From positions 7,454 to 42,718 of the forward strand of contig JAUJMR010000018.1 of NCBI GenBank assembly GCA_030446765.1: a stretch of DNA of 35,265 bases, read 5' to 3'. Shown in pieces: positions 1 to 8,738 of the stretch. Source of the DNA: Chloroflexia bacterium. Its GTDB lineage: Bacteria > Chloroflexota > Chloroflexia > Thermobaculales > Thermobaculaceae. Position numbers and translations under genes: made by a program. Below the pieces are notes generated by a model. The model did not search any database, was not told where the DNA came from, and saw nothing but the letters and a program-made list of their open reading frames with translations. Numbering within the stretch: position 1 is the stretch's first letter; each line of letters begins with the position of its first letter.

Positions 1-303
1 GCCTCTGCTGCCTCCCCCAAGTGGTACTTCCCCCGTGGCTACTACCTCGTCGTAGGGCTGGCACCAGTAGCTACACTCACGCCCTTGCTGCTGGCCCTCG
101 CGCGGGTGGCACCAGCATCAACGCTTCCTGCACTCGGGTGGGCCGTCACACGGAACGTGTCGTCCTCCAGCGCAGACCTGTATGTAGCCCGGCAGCTTCT
201 GGGGAGGCCGCAGTCTTACCTCAACGACACCGGCGAGGTATTCACGTTCTGGGAGCCAACGGATGAGAAGACGTTGAACGACGGGACCACTTCTTCAAGT
301 TAG
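1..303 (+). CDS. C-terminal part of a DUF3267-like membrane metallopeptidase (5' end outside window)
   Basis: The frame is open from the first base to TAG at 301-303 and gives about 100 residues, so the start and any zinc-binding HExxH motif lie upstream of the window. The visible part begins ASPKWYFPRGYYLVVGLAPV, then a hydrophobic stretch (residues about 15-35), then SSSADLYVARQLLGRP and a tail with DTGEVFTFWEP. This order (a P/K-containing turn, a membrane segment starting LAP, an SxxDL helix, and a D-T/D-G-x-x-x-W ending) matches what I know of the C-terminal half of the DUF3267 putative zincin membrane peptidases. The recognition rests on pattern memory and the substrate is unknown. It points the same way as the tad operon but is separated from it by about 630 bases. 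Confidence 0.55.
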   Translation, partial: ASAASPKWYFPRGYYLVVGLAPVATLTPLLLALARVAPASTLPALGWAVTRNVSSSSADLYVARQLLGRPQSYLNDTGEVFTFWEPTDEKTLNDGTTSSS

Positions 304-933
304 ACCTATACTGCGCGCCAACTGGAGGGACGGGTTCTCCCAGTTGCCCCAACTCAGCTCCGAACCCTTGTTCAGCCACCAGGTTGAAGATCTGATGGCA
401 CGTCAGGCCGCACTGTTGGATAGCGCTCGGTTTGATGAAACAGGGTGGCCGGAGCATTCTATGCAACTACGCCCTGGCATCACATCCTCTCACCGCATTC
501 ACTTCAACTGCGCACACATCGTCCGGACGTTCTGCTAGTTCACACTGTCCTGATCCCCGGCCAATCCCGCGACGTGGCGGCCCCGCAGTTCCAGGATCTC
601 TGGCCACCAGGCGAGCCGCATCCGACACCCATGCTGGTAGGCGTGACTCGGCAGCCACCTCTACCTAGCTGCGCGGACCTGTAGATCTGAGCAGAGTGCA
701 GTCACTTTACACGAGACGCGGTGGACCGATGGCGACGTGACGCGGCAGTTTAGAGTGGGCTAAAAGTCACGGCAAAACTCGTGACTCTGCCCTCATCCGC
801 AACGGCAGTCTACTCTGTACGATTGCGTCCTGACGGCTATTTGTCCACAGGAACTGACGTCCGTCTGTTTACCTGCCAGACCACAGTAGGTGCTGAGTAC
901 CGGAGTCCCTGATGAGTCAACCGAGAGTGCCCC
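304..933. other. Intergenic region upstream of the tad operon
   Basis: About 630 bases with no ORF that looks coding. The short ORFs here (for example 344-538) have no ribosome binding site or recognisable composition. The distal part holds AGTCAC/GTGACT elements, listed separately. It probably carries the tad promoter, but I could not find a convincing -35/-10 pair. Confidence 0.5.
765..786. promoter_or_regulatory. Inverted repeat AGTCAC-N10-GTGACT upstream of cpaB
   Basis: AGTCAC at 765-770 and its exact reverse complement GTGACT at 781-786 are separated by 10 bases, a geometry typical of a dimeric repressor or activator site. Further half-sites lie at 700-705 (AGTCAC) and 737-742 (GTGACG). 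The site is about 150 bases before the first tad gene. Its role as an operator is inferred from position and symmetry only. Confidence 0.3.
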
Positions 934-1629
934 GTGCAAACCGCTAGCTCGACCCTCACGCCGGCGAGGGAACTACACAGACCCAGGCGCATCAGCTCGC
1001 GAGCCGCAGTAGGCGCATTCCTCGCGCTGACGGCAACGGTGGCCAGCCTCTACTTCTGGGCGTTGACCTCACAGACTCGTCCGGTGCTGGTCGCATCACG
1101 CGCTTTGGCCGTCGGTACAACCATCAGTCCATCCGACCTCCTGGCGGTGCACGTACAAGTCCCCGACGAAATGTACGAGGTGGCGGTGCCCGCGTCACAG
1201 ATGGCGACGCTGATCGGCAAACGAGTCGCGGAGCCTGTGTATGCCGGGGAGATGCTCCAGCGGAGCGAGTTATCTGTAGGTGCAAGGCTCGGGCCGAACG
1301 AGCTGGCTATGACTATCGCGGTGAGTCCCGAGACGTCCGCAGGTGATCTAGTGCGCCCCGGTGATCAAGTCCAGATGCTGCTCACGCGCGGCGAGGGGGA
1401 ACCGGGCTCCACAACCGAGGTGCTGTTGCCGAGGGTCACGGTCTACAACATCGGTTATGCAGCAGGGACTGCGGGATACAGTCCGGAGGACGCGATAACC
1501 AGCGAGATCTCGCAGGGCTCCGTGGACACACTCACCGTGATAGTCAGCCAGCAGGATGCGGTGAGGCTGGCGAACGCCAAGTGGAACGGAGCGCTCGATG
1601 TCGCTCTGCTAGCGTCAGGATCGAGGTGA
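934..1629 (+). CDS. cpaB: Flp pilus assembly protein CpaB/RcpC
   Basis: A 231-residue periplasm- or exterior-facing pilus assembly protein. Residues about 24-45 form one N-terminal transmembrane helix. A SAF domain follows (VLVASRALAVGTTISPSDL, then PVYAGEMLQRSEL), and then the RcpC-type region LAMTIAVSPETSAGDLVRPGDQVQMLL. Length and order fit the CpaB family. GTG at 934 is the first possible start after an in-frame stop at 913, with a weak GAGAG upstream. ATG at 912 is in another frame and stops quickly. In secretin-bearing systems CpaB works with the CpaC secretin. None is present here, which suggests a single-membrane envelope. First gene of the tad operon; the next start begins one base after its stop. 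Confidence 0.9.
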   Translation: MQTASSTLTPARELHRPRRISSRAAVGAFLALTATVASLYFWALTSQTRPVLVASRALAVGTTISPSDLLAVHVQVPDEMYEVAVPASQMATLIGKRVAEPVYAGEMLQRSELSVGARLGPNELAMTIAVSPETSAGDLVRPGDQVQMLLTRGEGEPGSTTEVLLPRVTVYNIGYAAGTAGYSPEDAITSEISQGSVDTLTVIVSQQDAVRLANAKWNGALDVALLASGSR

Positions 1630-1630
1630 G

Positions 1631-4405
1631 GTGATGATCCGTGACCGCATCGACCCTAGCGATAGACGCCCCCCTCTCCATGACTCACCGCCGGCTATCC
1701 GGCTCGCTGTAGGCATAGACGACCCCAGGCGGGAGCTGCTGCTGCTGCAGGTGATCGAGGCAACGGGCGAGTTCGTGGCTACGGAGCAGTGCCTCTCCGC
1801 GGTGGAGCTGGTCGACGTCGTGCGCCACGACAGGGTCGATGCGGTCCTGGTCGGGGCAGGGCTCCACCGGCTGAGTCCCCGCACGATCGCCGACATGGGA
1901 GGAGCGCGGATGCCCATGGTCGTGCTCGCGCCCGACCCGGACGCTCCTCACTGGAGTCATCCGAACGGGATCGTACTCGGTCCGAGCGCGCAGCCGGAGC
2001 AGATCCTGGAAGCCTTGCGGGAGGTCCTGAGGCGACCCCACGCGCCAGCGCCCATACGAGGAACCGAGACGGGCACCGACCGTATCCCCACGTTGCCCGC
2101 CACGGCGAGGGTGGCGGAATGCACCGTGTACACCTTCGCCGGTGGCCCGAACAGCCCCGGCCGGACTACCATCTCCGAAGCCGTCGCCACGACCCTGAGT
2201 TCCCGCGAGCCGACCATCCTCGTCGAGGCCGACCTCACGGGCGCCAGGCTGGACGCCCGCCTCGATGCCGACCCCGAGCGCAACCTGTACGTGCTCGCCA
2301 CCCACTCGACCCCTCGGACGCCCGCCCAGTGGGAGCGCGAGCTCGCCTGGGCCACCCAACCGCTGTCGCGGCACAGCCCGCACGGATCGCTACTGTGCGG
2401 GATACCCAAGCCGGAGATGCGCCGCGCCGTGACCACCTCCTTCTTCAGGGATCTGGTCGGGCAGCTCCGGAGAAGATACAGATACGTGGTGATCGATACG
2501 GGCGAAGATCTGCTGGGGATAGACACGGAGATGCATCGCTTGGCTGTTGAGCTCGCGGACGAGGTAGTGCTCATCGTCTCCGCGGATGTGGAGGGGTTGC
2601 GCGAGGGCCGGAAAGCCAGACGCCTCCTGCTTCAGCAACTCGGCGTGACGGAGGGGCGCCTGTCGATAGTCGTCAACAAGTACGACCGCCGCCACCATGC
2701 AGGCAAGCCGGACATAGAAGAGGCGATGGAGCAGCCGGTGGCCGCGTACGTACCGTGGGACTACGAAGCCGTGGAGCGCGCGAGGGCGGCGCAGCAATCG
2801 GTGATGCTGGGGCGCAACATTGCGCTCCGCAGAGAGATCCTCTCGCTCGCGGAGCGCGCGCATGGCGGCAGGATAGACACGTCGCTCGACTCCGCACAAC
2901 CCGCTGACAGGTTTCGATGGCTGCGTGCCAGGAGACCCAGGAGGACCGGAAGGCAGAATCGACCGCTCCTGGCGCCGGGTAATCCTCCGTCCCGGCCTCC
3001 GGGCCATGCTGCCCAGCAGACGCCGCTCGATGTCAAGAGGAGCGACGGTAACGCCGCACCGTCCGGGGACGATCGGAGAGCAGGCCGAGTGGCCTCTACC
3101 GCGCCCGACAACCGTGCACCGCAGCGCAGGGAGCTGGCACGGTTCGTCGACCGGAACGGCTCAGGCGAGGTGGTCACCGTGGAGAAGGAGATCATCCCAG
3201 CAGCCGCGCGCAGACCCAGTCACGGTCCTCCGAGCATCCAGCGAGAGGAGAGAGCCATGTCCGAGGAACGTCAGCTGCCGGAAGACCAGAAGCAGGCGTC
3301 GGCTGGGAGTGCCGTACCGTCATTTGTCGCGGCATCGGTCCTCGTCGAGGAAGGGGCACCAGAGGGGGCGCCGGACGTAGGAAACGGTAGCTGCGCGACC
3401 TCCGAGTGCAGTCAGGTACTCACATCAGACCCCGGAATGCGCCCGCCCGACTACGACCTGCGCCGCTACACCCCGCACCCGGCCGCATCACCTTGGCAAC
3501 AGGCCACAAGGTGGCTCCGGAAGCGCTCGCATGCGGTCCGCCTCGAGGAGGAGCACGACGCGCGGATCCGCGAGTCCGGCTCCCTCCTCGACGTGGGCTC
3601 CCGCATCCTACCGTTCATCAGCTCAAAGGGCGGGGTCGGAAAGACTTCTACCTCGCTCGCACTTGGCCAGGTGCTGGCTCAGGTCGAGGGGGCGAACCCC
3701 AAGCTGTGCGAGGTCAACCCCGACTTCGCGAACATCGACCAGCTGCTCGGCGGCGCTCCGAAGGGACGCACGATAGAACACCTGCTCGAGCACACGGAGG
3801 AGGTGCAGAGGGGTGGATACACCGCACTTCGCGGATACCTCACGCAGTGGGGACGCCTTGACGTGCTGCTCGCGCCCGGCCGACCGGAGGTGATGGAGCG
3901 GATGTCGCCACGGGAATATCAGCAGGCGATCGACATCCTGTGTTGGTACTCGCAGTACATCCTCCTCGATTGCGGCACGGCGCCGACGCAACCGCTCAAT
4001 CGCTACGCGATCTCCCGCGCCCACCACGTCGTGTTCCTGTCCCGTCCGGAGAACGCGACGATGGTGCCGACGCTGGAGGCAATCGACTACGTAGCCGGCC
4101 TGCGCTATCCCAGGAACAAGGTCCGCGCATTGCGAGAGACGACGCTCGTCGTCAACGACTGCGGGTTCGGCGGCAGGGATCCGGTGGACGTGGGGAGGGT
4201 GCGCGCCGCCCTGCCCGAGGTGAACGTGCAGGTCCTGCCCCACTCCCCTCGACTGCGGGAGCTTCTCGACGACGGCGCGCTGGACATCGGCAACATGCCC
4301 GCCGACTACCGCCGGGCGATCAAGGGGCTGCTAGCAAGCGTGATGCAGCGGCTCGCGGAAACGCAGTACCGTGGGGCACTGGGGGTCGAGAATGGCGCAG
4401 GGTAG
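1631..4405 (+). CDS. cpaE: Tandem CpaE/TadZ-like protein: receiver-like domain plus two MinD/ParA-type ATPase domains
   Basis: A 924-residue protein, roughly twice the usual CpaE length. Residues about 20-145 resemble a receiver domain without a clear phospho-acceptor Asp. Residues about 155-430 form a first MinD-like domain whose P-loop is degenerate (AGGPNSPGRTT), with RYVVIDTGED as a Walker B-like segment. Residues about 430-650 are a low-complexity linker. Residues about 655-915 are a second ATPase with a canonical deviant Walker A, SSKGGVGKTST, and YILLDCG. CpaE/TadZ proteins place the Tad machine at a cell pole or focus. Starts: GTG 1631 or ATG 1634, the latter with GAGGTGAG just upstream. 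An internal ATG at 3257 with a strong ribosome binding site could yield the second ATPase on its own. The dead-plus-live ATPase pairing is unusual. Confidence 0.85.
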   Translation: MMIRDRIDPSDRRPPLHDSPPAIRLAVGIDDPRRELLLLQVIEATGEFVATEQCLSAVELVDVVRHDRVDAVLVGAGLHRLSPRTIADMGGARMPMVVLAPDPDAPHWSHPNGIVLGPSAQPEQILEALREVLRRPHAPAPIRGTETGTDRIPTLPATARVAECTVYTFAGGPNSPGRTTISEAVATTLSSREPTILVEADLTGARLDARLDADPERNLYVLATHSTPRTPAQWERELAWATQPLSRHSPHGSLLCGIPKPEMRRAVTTSFFRDLVGQLRRRYRYVVIDTGEDLLGIDTEMHRLAVELADEVVLIVSADVEGLREGRKARRLLLQQLGVTEGRLSIVVNKYDRRHHAGKPDIEEAMEQPVAAYVPWDYEAVERARAAQQSVMLGRNIALRREILSLAERAHGGRIDTSLDSAQPADRFRWLRARRPRRTGRQNRPLLAPGNPPSRPPGHAAQQTPLDVKRSDGNAAPSGDDRRAGRVASTAPDNRAPQRRELARFVDRNGSGEVVTVEKEIIPAAARRPSHGPPSIQREERAMSEERQLPEDQKQASAGSAVPSFVAASVLVEEGAPEGAPDVGNGSCATSECSQVLTSDPGMRPPDYDLRRYTPHPAASPWQQATRWLRKRSHAVRLEEEHDARIRESGSLLDVGSRILPFISSKGGVGKTSTSLALGQVLAQVEGANPKLCEVNPDFANIDQLLGGAPKGRTIEHLLEHTEEVQRGGYTALRGYLTQWGRLDVLLAPGRPEVMERMSPREYQQAIDILCWYSQYILLDCGTAPTQPLNRYAISRAHHVVFLSRPENATMVPTLEAIDYVAGLRYPRNKVRALRETTLVVNDCGFGGRDPVDVGRVRAALPEVNVQVLPHSPRLRELLDDGALDIGNMPADYRRAIKGLLASVMQRLAETQYRGALGVENGAG
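3243..3259 (+). promoter_or_regulatory. Internal ribosome binding site and ATG inside the cpaE-like gene
   Basis: GAGAGGAGAGA ends a few bases before ATG at 3257-3259, in frame with the long ORF (codon 543). It begins MSEERQLPEDQKQ, an N-terminus-like sequence, and would give a 382-residue protein (3257-4405) made of the canonical ATPase domain alone. The ribosome binding site is better than that of the annotated start. Confidence 0.5.
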
Positions 4406-5702
4406 GACGCCCGGCGCCTACGGCGCGCGCCTCTCACCGGCTCAGCGGGCGGCGGAGCGGGAGCTGCGCGAGCGGGTGCGCGAGGAGATCCGGCGCCTGG
4501 GGCTCGGTCCTGATGACGCGGAGCGCATCTTCGCGCTCATCTATGACGAGGTGGACGCGTACCAGCGGCGCGCGGCCACGACGAACCTGACACCGCTGGA
4601 GGATCAGGAGGCGACCGCCCGCCGGCTCTACGACGCGCTGCTCGGGATGGGTCCGCTGCAGCCGCTCATGGACGATCCCGAAGTCGAGGAGATCGAGGTG
4701 AACGCGCCGAACAGGATCTTCGTCCGCCTCAGCGACCAGACCCAACTGCGGGTGAGCGAGTTGTCCTTCGACTCGGACGAGGAGGTGACGGGACTCGTCA
4801 AGCGGCTGGTGGGGCCGGTTGGCGGCCGCTTCGATGAGTCCGCCGCGATCCTGGACGCCGTGCTTCGCGACGGCTCGCGCCTCAACGCGGTGATGCCGCC
4901 GGTCGCGATCGACTACACGCTGGTCACGATCCGCAAGTTCCTCCTCAAAACGTACTCGCTCGAGCAGCTGGTCAACAACAGCACGCTCCCGGTAAGTGCC
5001 GCTCACTTCCTGGAGGCGACCGTCCAGGCGGGCGTGAACATCCTCATTAGCGGTCAGACCGGCTCGGGCAAGACTACGGTCTTGAACGCCCTCGCCTCCT
5101 CGATAGACCCGATGTCCGAGCGGGTTGTCACGGTGGAGGATATACCGGAGCTGGCGCTGACGCTGCCCAACTGCGCGCGGATGCAGGTCAGGACCAGGAA
5201 CCTGGAGGGCACCGGCCAGGTGACGATCCGGGAGCTGGTCCGGAACGCGCTCCGTATGCGCCCTACCCGCATCGTAGTGGGGGAGGTCAGAGGCGGTGAG
5301 GCGCTCGACATGCTCCAGGCAATGTCGACAGGCCACGACGGCTCGCTCACCACTGTGCACGCGAGCTCTCCTAGGGAGGCGCTCGATCGGCTGGTCACGA
5401 TGGCGATGATGGCCGAGGAGAGGCCGCCCCGCGAGGCGCTGGTGGAGATGGTGGCAAGCACGATCGAGCTCGTGCTGCAGCTCGGGATCGAGCCGCGCAC
5501 CGGCAGGCGGAGGCTCACGCACATCTTCGAGCTCGCCTCGCTCGCGGACGGTCGCCTCGCAGGCAACGACCTGTGGAAGCTAACTTCTGACGGCGAGGTG
5601 GCGTGGTCGGGGATACCGCCGCGCTGCCTGGAGAAGATGGCACTCCGAGGTATAGCTTACAATCTGCCGTCCTCTCCTGAGGTGTGGAGGGAGTACGCGT
5701 GA
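4392..5702 (+). CDS. cpaF: Flp pilus assembly ATPase CpaF/TadA
   Basis: A 436-residue secretion ATPase of the TadA/CpaF (VirB11/PilT-like) family that powers Flp pilus assembly at the cytoplasmic face. Walker A is ISGQTGSGKTTVLNAL (about residue 220). The Asp-box/Walker B region is RPTRIVVGEVRGGEALDML, followed by the His-box STGHDGSLTTVHA. The N-terminal region has the family signature YDALLGMGPLQPLMDDPEVEEIEVN. ATG 4392 overlaps the end of the upstream gene by 14 bases. GTG 4371 in the same frame would add seven residues and has no better ribosome site. The next gene starts at the stop codon, so expression is coupled. Confidence 0.95.
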   Translation: MAQGRTPGAYGARLSPAQRAAERELRERVREEIRRLGLGPDDAERIFALIYDEVDAYQRRAATTNLTPLEDQEATARRLYDALLGMGPLQPLMDDPEVEEIEVNAPNRIFVRLSDQTQLRVSELSFDSDEEVTGLVKRLVGPVGGRFDESAAILDAVLRDGSRLNAVMPPVAIDYTLVTIRKFLLKTYSLEQLVNNSTLPVSAAHFLEATVQAGVNILISGQTGSGKTTVLNALASSIDPMSERVVTVEDIPELALTLPNCARMQVRTRNLEGTGQVTIRELVRNALRMRPTRIVVGEVRGGEALDMLQAMSTGHDGSLTTVHASSPREALDRLVTMAMMAEERPPREALVEMVASTIELVLQLGIEPRTGRRRLTHIFELASLADGRLAGNDLWKLTSDGEVAWSGIPPRCLEKMALRGIAYNLPSSPEVWREYA

Positions 5703-6553
5703 TCCCCGTGCTCGTGTCGCTCATATACGGCGCCGCGGCGTGGCTGATCTACGACGGCCTGACCGCACCGCCCAGGCCTCCCATACACACACGCGTGGGG
5801 CGTATGAGGCGCCTCCTGGCACGCTCGGGTCTACCCGGTACCAGGCCCCGTGATTTCGTCCTCTTCTCGGTCACGTGCGCCCTCGCCGCGGGCACCGTCG
5901 CGCAGATATGGCCCGGGTGGTGGGTGCTGAGCCTGTGCGCAGCCGCCGTCGGAGGCATGCTGCCGTACGTGGGTCACACGTGGCGTGAGCGGCGCCGGCG
6001 GGAGCGGCTTCAGCGCGCACTCGCGGAGGCGATCGAGCAGCTGCGGGACTCGATGCGAACGAAAGCGTCCATGGAAGCCGGACTGCGCGTGCTTGCGGAC
6101 AGCGGTCCCGACCTGCTGCGGCCCGAGTTCGTGCGACTGGTCCGGCGCATCCCGTTCGAGGGCTTCGCGCCCGCGGTCGAGGAGATGCGCGGGCGCCTGG
6201 CGCACCCCCTTGCAGACATGCTGTGCAAGACGCTGGTGTTCGGCGACCGGCTGGGGCCGGGCCAGGTGACCGAGGTGCTGGAGCAGCTGGCGCGCTCGAC
6301 CCGGGCCCGGATGCGCGTGCAGGAGGAGATCGGAGCGTACCAGAGCAAGAACGTCCTCTCGGCCCGAATCATCGCGCTCCTGCCGCTCGTCCTCCTGCTG
6401 CTCATCAAGCGGGTGAACGCCGAGTACCTCGCCTATTATGACACCTTCGGAGGACAGGTGGTGCTGCTCGTGTGTGCCGCGCTCCTGGCCGCGGGCTACT
6501 ACTGCATGATCAGGCTCAGCAGATTGCCCGAGGACAGGAGGATACTGCGGTGA
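5699..6553 (+). CDS. tadB: Flp pilus assembly inner-membrane protein TadB
   Basis: A 284-residue type II secretion F-domain protein. It has an N-terminal membrane anchor, a pair of hydrophobic segments at about residues 45-90, a basic cytoplasmic stretch (RERRRRERLQRALAEAIEQL), the conserved RDSMRTKASMEAGLRVLAD region of TadB, and two C-terminal membrane helices (IIALLPLVLLLLI and VVLLVCAALLAAGYY). TadB and TadC together form the membrane platform on which CpaF acts. GTG 5699 overlaps the cpaF stop as GTGA and is preceded by GGAGG at good spacing. GTG 5684 is possible but would sit upstream of that ribosome site. Confidence 0.9.
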   Translation: MIPVLVSLIYGAAAWLIYDGLTAPPRPPIHTRVGRMRRLLARSGLPGTRPRDFVLFSVTCALAAGTVAQIWPGWWVLSLCAAAVGGMLPYVGHTWRERRRRERLQRALAEAIEQLRDSMRTKASMEAGLRVLADSGPDLLRPEFVRLVRRIPFEGFAPAVEEMRGRLAHPLADMLCKTLVFGDRLGPGQVTEVLEQLARSTRARMRVQEEIGAYQSKNVLSARIIALLPLVLLLLIKRVNAEYLAYYDTFGGQVVLLVCAALLAAGYYCMIRLSRLPEDRRILR

Positions 6554-7500
6554 GCGCACTGGAGTTGGAAACCCTCTGGCGTCTGTTGGGGCTGTGCCTG
6601 CTGTTCGCGTTCGGCACCTACCTAATGGTGACCAGCCTGCCGGCGTTCCGGCCCAAGCCGAACTTGCGGGAGCGACTTAGGCGGATGGACGTGGATGAGC
6701 GGGGACGGATGGAGAGCGAGCGATCCGGCGACCGCATGTTCGACTCCCCGTATCTGGAGAGCCTTCTCAGGCCCCTCTTCGAAGAGCTCGGCGAGGGCCT
6801 CCGGCGCGTAAGGGATAGGGTCGGCGTCGGGGACCTGGTGGAGCTCGAGCGGCGCCTCGCGATCGCCCACCCGGGGCTCACTGTCGGGCAATTCTACGGC
6901 AAGAAGCTGCTTATGGCGGCGATCGGATGCTCACCCTGGCTAGGCAACTTCCTCGGGATCCATGCCGGGCCGCTGTGGTTCTGGCTTGGGATCGGAACGA
7001 TCGCGTTTGCCGTGCCCGATTACCAGCTGAGGGCGCAAATCGAGCGCCGAAGGGCGGAGGCGCTCGCGGAGCTGGAGCCGCTGCTGGACCTGGTCTCGAT
7101 CGCAACAAGCGCGAGGCTTGCGCCCGAGGAGGCGCTCATCGAGGTCGTAGGGGAGAGCAACGGTCCGGTGGCGCGGGAGCTCGGACGAGCGGTGACCGAG
7201 ATGAGGTTCGGGGTGCCGCTGTCGGAAGCGCTGGAGACGATGGCAGGGCGCAACAACGTGCCGGAGCTCACGCACTTCGTCCGCCAGCTGCGCTCGGCGA
7301 TGGAGCTCGGCACTCCCCTGGCCGAGGCGCTCGCCTCGCAGGCGGAGGCGCTGCGCGAGCAGAGGCGGACGCTGCTGCTCAGGCAGGGCGGCCGCGCGAC
7401 GATCAGGATGGTGGTGCCTGTGGCGCTCTTCATCCTGCCGGTGTTCGTCGCGGTACTGCTGGTGCCCGCGGTGGTTCAGGTCCTCCAACTAGGCAGGTAG
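6550..7500 (+). CDS. tadC: Flp pilus assembly inner-membrane protein TadC
   Basis: A 316-residue partner of TadB with one N-terminal helix (residues about 8-28), two central hydrophobic segments (about 115-155), a T2SS F-type domain (ELEPLLDLVSIATSARLAPEEAL, then LTHFVRQLRSAMELGTPLAEAL) and a final helix (VVPVALFILPVFVAVLLVPAVV). These are hallmarks of TadC. GTG 6550 overlaps the tadB stop as GTGA, with AGGAGG eight bases upstream, which fixes the start. Confidence 0.9.
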   Translation: MSALELETLWRLLGLCLLFAFGTYLMVTSLPAFRPKPNLRERLRRMDVDERGRMESERSGDRMFDSPYLESLLRPLFEELGEGLRRVRDRVGVGDLVELERRLAIAHPGLTVGQFYGKKLLMAAIGCSPWLGNFLGIHAGPLWFWLGIGTIAFAVPDYQLRAQIERRRAEALAELEPLLDLVSIATSARLAPEEALIEVVGESNGPVARELGRAVTEMRFGVPLSEALETMAGRNNVPELTHFVRQLRSAMELGTPLAEALASQAEALREQRRTLLLRQGGRATIRMVVPVALFILPVFVAVLLVPAVVQVLQLGR

Positions 7501-7514
7501 CCAGGGGGTTGTTA

Positions 7515-7530
7515 GCTCCGACCTAGGAGC
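7515..7530 (+). other. Small hairpin between tadC and the Flp pilin gene
   Basis: GCTCC (7515-7519) pairs with GGAGC (7526-7530) around a six-base loop, in the 67-base gap before the pilin gene. No U-tract follows. It could stabilise or separate the highly expressed pilin message; this is inference from position. Confidence 0.3.
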
Positions 7531-7567
7531 ATTGGAGTTTGGAAACAGACAGGAGAGAGGGAAGACC

Positions 7568-7795
7568 ATGAGGAGGCTGTACGTGAGGTGGGAGATGTAT
7601 CTGAGGCGGCTGGCCGAGTGTCTGATCGGGCATTCCCAGCGCATGCTGGCCCCGCGGCTTGGTGCTGAAACTGTGGAGTATGCGCTCGTGATCGCCGGGA
7701 TCGCGCTGGCGACTCTGGCCGCAATTCAGGCGTTCGGCAACGGGATCGCGGGTGTGTTCGGCCGGCTCCTCCAGAGGATCAGCGGCATAGGTTGA
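7568..7795 (+). CDS. flp: Flp/Fap-type pilin
   Basis: A 75-residue class III prepilin. The leader is long and basic, ending RLG, followed by AETVEYALVIAGIALATLAA. The cleavage point (Gly, then four residues, then Glu-Tyr) is the Flp signature recognised by a TadV/CpaA-type prepilin peptidase. The hydrophobic helix and the short C-terminus (GNGIAGVFGRLLQRISGIG) are typical of pilins that form the shaft. ATG 7568 is preceded by AGGAGAGAGG. No prepilin peptidase gene is in the window, so processing must rely on one elsewhere. Confidence 0.85.
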   Translation: MRRLYVRWEMYLRRLAECLIGHSQRMLAPRLGAETVEYALVIAGIALATLAAIQAFGNGIAGVFGRLLQRISGIG

Positions 7796-7800
7796 GAACC

Positions 7801-8235
7801 GTGGATATCCTGGCACGCCGACTAACGGTCGCGGTCGTTCCCCGGCGAGGGCAGGCCCTGCTCGAGGCGGCGATCGCCCTCACGCTGGTGCTAACGGTGC
7901 TCGTGGCGCTGGTGCAGTTCGCCCTCTACGTGCATGCCCGGAACGTCGTGGCCGCGGCCACTCAGGAGGGGGCCAGGGTGGCAGCCGCGGAAGGGACGAC
8001 GCTGGACGACGGCAAGGCGCAAGCCCGGAGGCTGCTTGCCGCCGGACTGGGGCAGAGCGCTGCCTCCCTCGAGGTCCGAGCCGAACAGGACCGGGAGGCG
8101 CAGACCGTCACGGTAGAGGCACAGGGCAGGCTGCGGGTCATCATCCCGCTGGTGCCGAGCTCCTCGCTGCCGCTCCGGGCCGGCGCGACGATGACCAAGG
8201 AGCAGTTCCGGCCCCAGGGGAGGAGCACGCCTTGA
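7801..8235 (+). CDS. tadE: TadE-like pseudopilin
   Basis: A 144-residue minor pilin. A basic N-terminus is followed by RRGQALLEAAIALTLVLTVL, the GQALLE form of the TadE motif with one transmembrane helix, then QFALYVHARNVVAAATQEGARVAA, the standard start of the extracytoplasmic domain. GTG 7801 has AGGTTGAG just upstream. TTG 7792, overlapping the flp stop, is an alternative that adds three residues. Expected to be processed with Flp and to act in initiation or the tip of the pilus. Confidence 0.85.
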   Translation: MDILARRLTVAVVPRRGQALLEAAIALTLVLTVLVALVQFALYVHARNVVAAATQEGARVAAAEGTTLDDGKAQARRLLAAGLGQSAASLEVRAEQDREAQTVTVEAQGRLRVIIPLVPSSSLPLRAGATMTKEQFRPQGRSTP

Positions 8236-8738
8236 GGCGACCCGTACGGCGACCAAGGTACATCAGGCATGTGGTCGCCCACCGCCTCCTTGCCGGAGGC
8301 ATGTGGAGTAGCCTCCGACGGCCGCGCGAGGGCCAGGCGCTGCTGGAGACCGCGCTCGCGCTGCCTGTCCTGCTGGTGCTGGTCTTCGGGGTCGTCGGAG
8401 CCGGACGGCTGACCGAGGCGAAGATGGAGGTGAGTGCCGTGGCCCGCGAGGCGGCAAGGGCGGGTGCGGTTGCGCAGAGCTCGGAGGAGGTAGCGGTCCG
8501 GGGCGAGCGGCGAGGCTACGAGGTCGCACAAGATTACGGCCTCGACGAGGTCGCGCTCCGGCTACAGGTGATCTCTGGCGGTCCAGCACCGGGGGGATAC
8601 GTCACGGCCGAGGCCAGCTACCGGGTCTCCCTGGCCGACCTGCCCCTGCTCGGCTGGACGGAGGTGGAGCTCAAGGGCTCGCACCGGGAGCCGGTCGACC
8701 CATACCGTAGCCGTCGGGCTCCGGAGGACCGCCCGTGA
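8232..8738 (+). CDS. Second TadE-like pseudopilin
   Basis: A 168-residue protein with the same plan as its upstream neighbour: a 35-residue basic region, REGQALLETALALPVLLVLV as membrane helix and processing motif, then a globular domain beginning AKMEVSAVAREAARAGA. TTG 8232 overlaps the tadE stop (TTGA) and has GGGGAGGAG at good spacing. ATG 8301 has GGAGG only one base away, which argues against it. Could be TadF by position. Confidence 0.8.
   Translation: MRRPVRRPRYIRHVVAHRLLAGGMWSSLRRPREGQALLETALALPVLLVLVFGVVGAGRLTEAKMEVSAVAREAARAGAVAQSSEEVAVRGERRGYEVAQDYGLDEVALRLQVISGGPAPGGYVTAEASYRVSLADLPLLGWTEVELKGSHREPVDPYRSRRAPEDRP

Noticed and set aside
304-933. Search for tRNA or other RNA genes in the left gap
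   Set aside because: No cloverleaf-like pairing or conserved tRNA T-loop sequence was found by eye.
4434-5522. 362-codon antisense ORF opposite cpaF
   Set aside because: It is the complement of the conserved cpaF coding sequence with high Arg/His/Leu content and no start signal.
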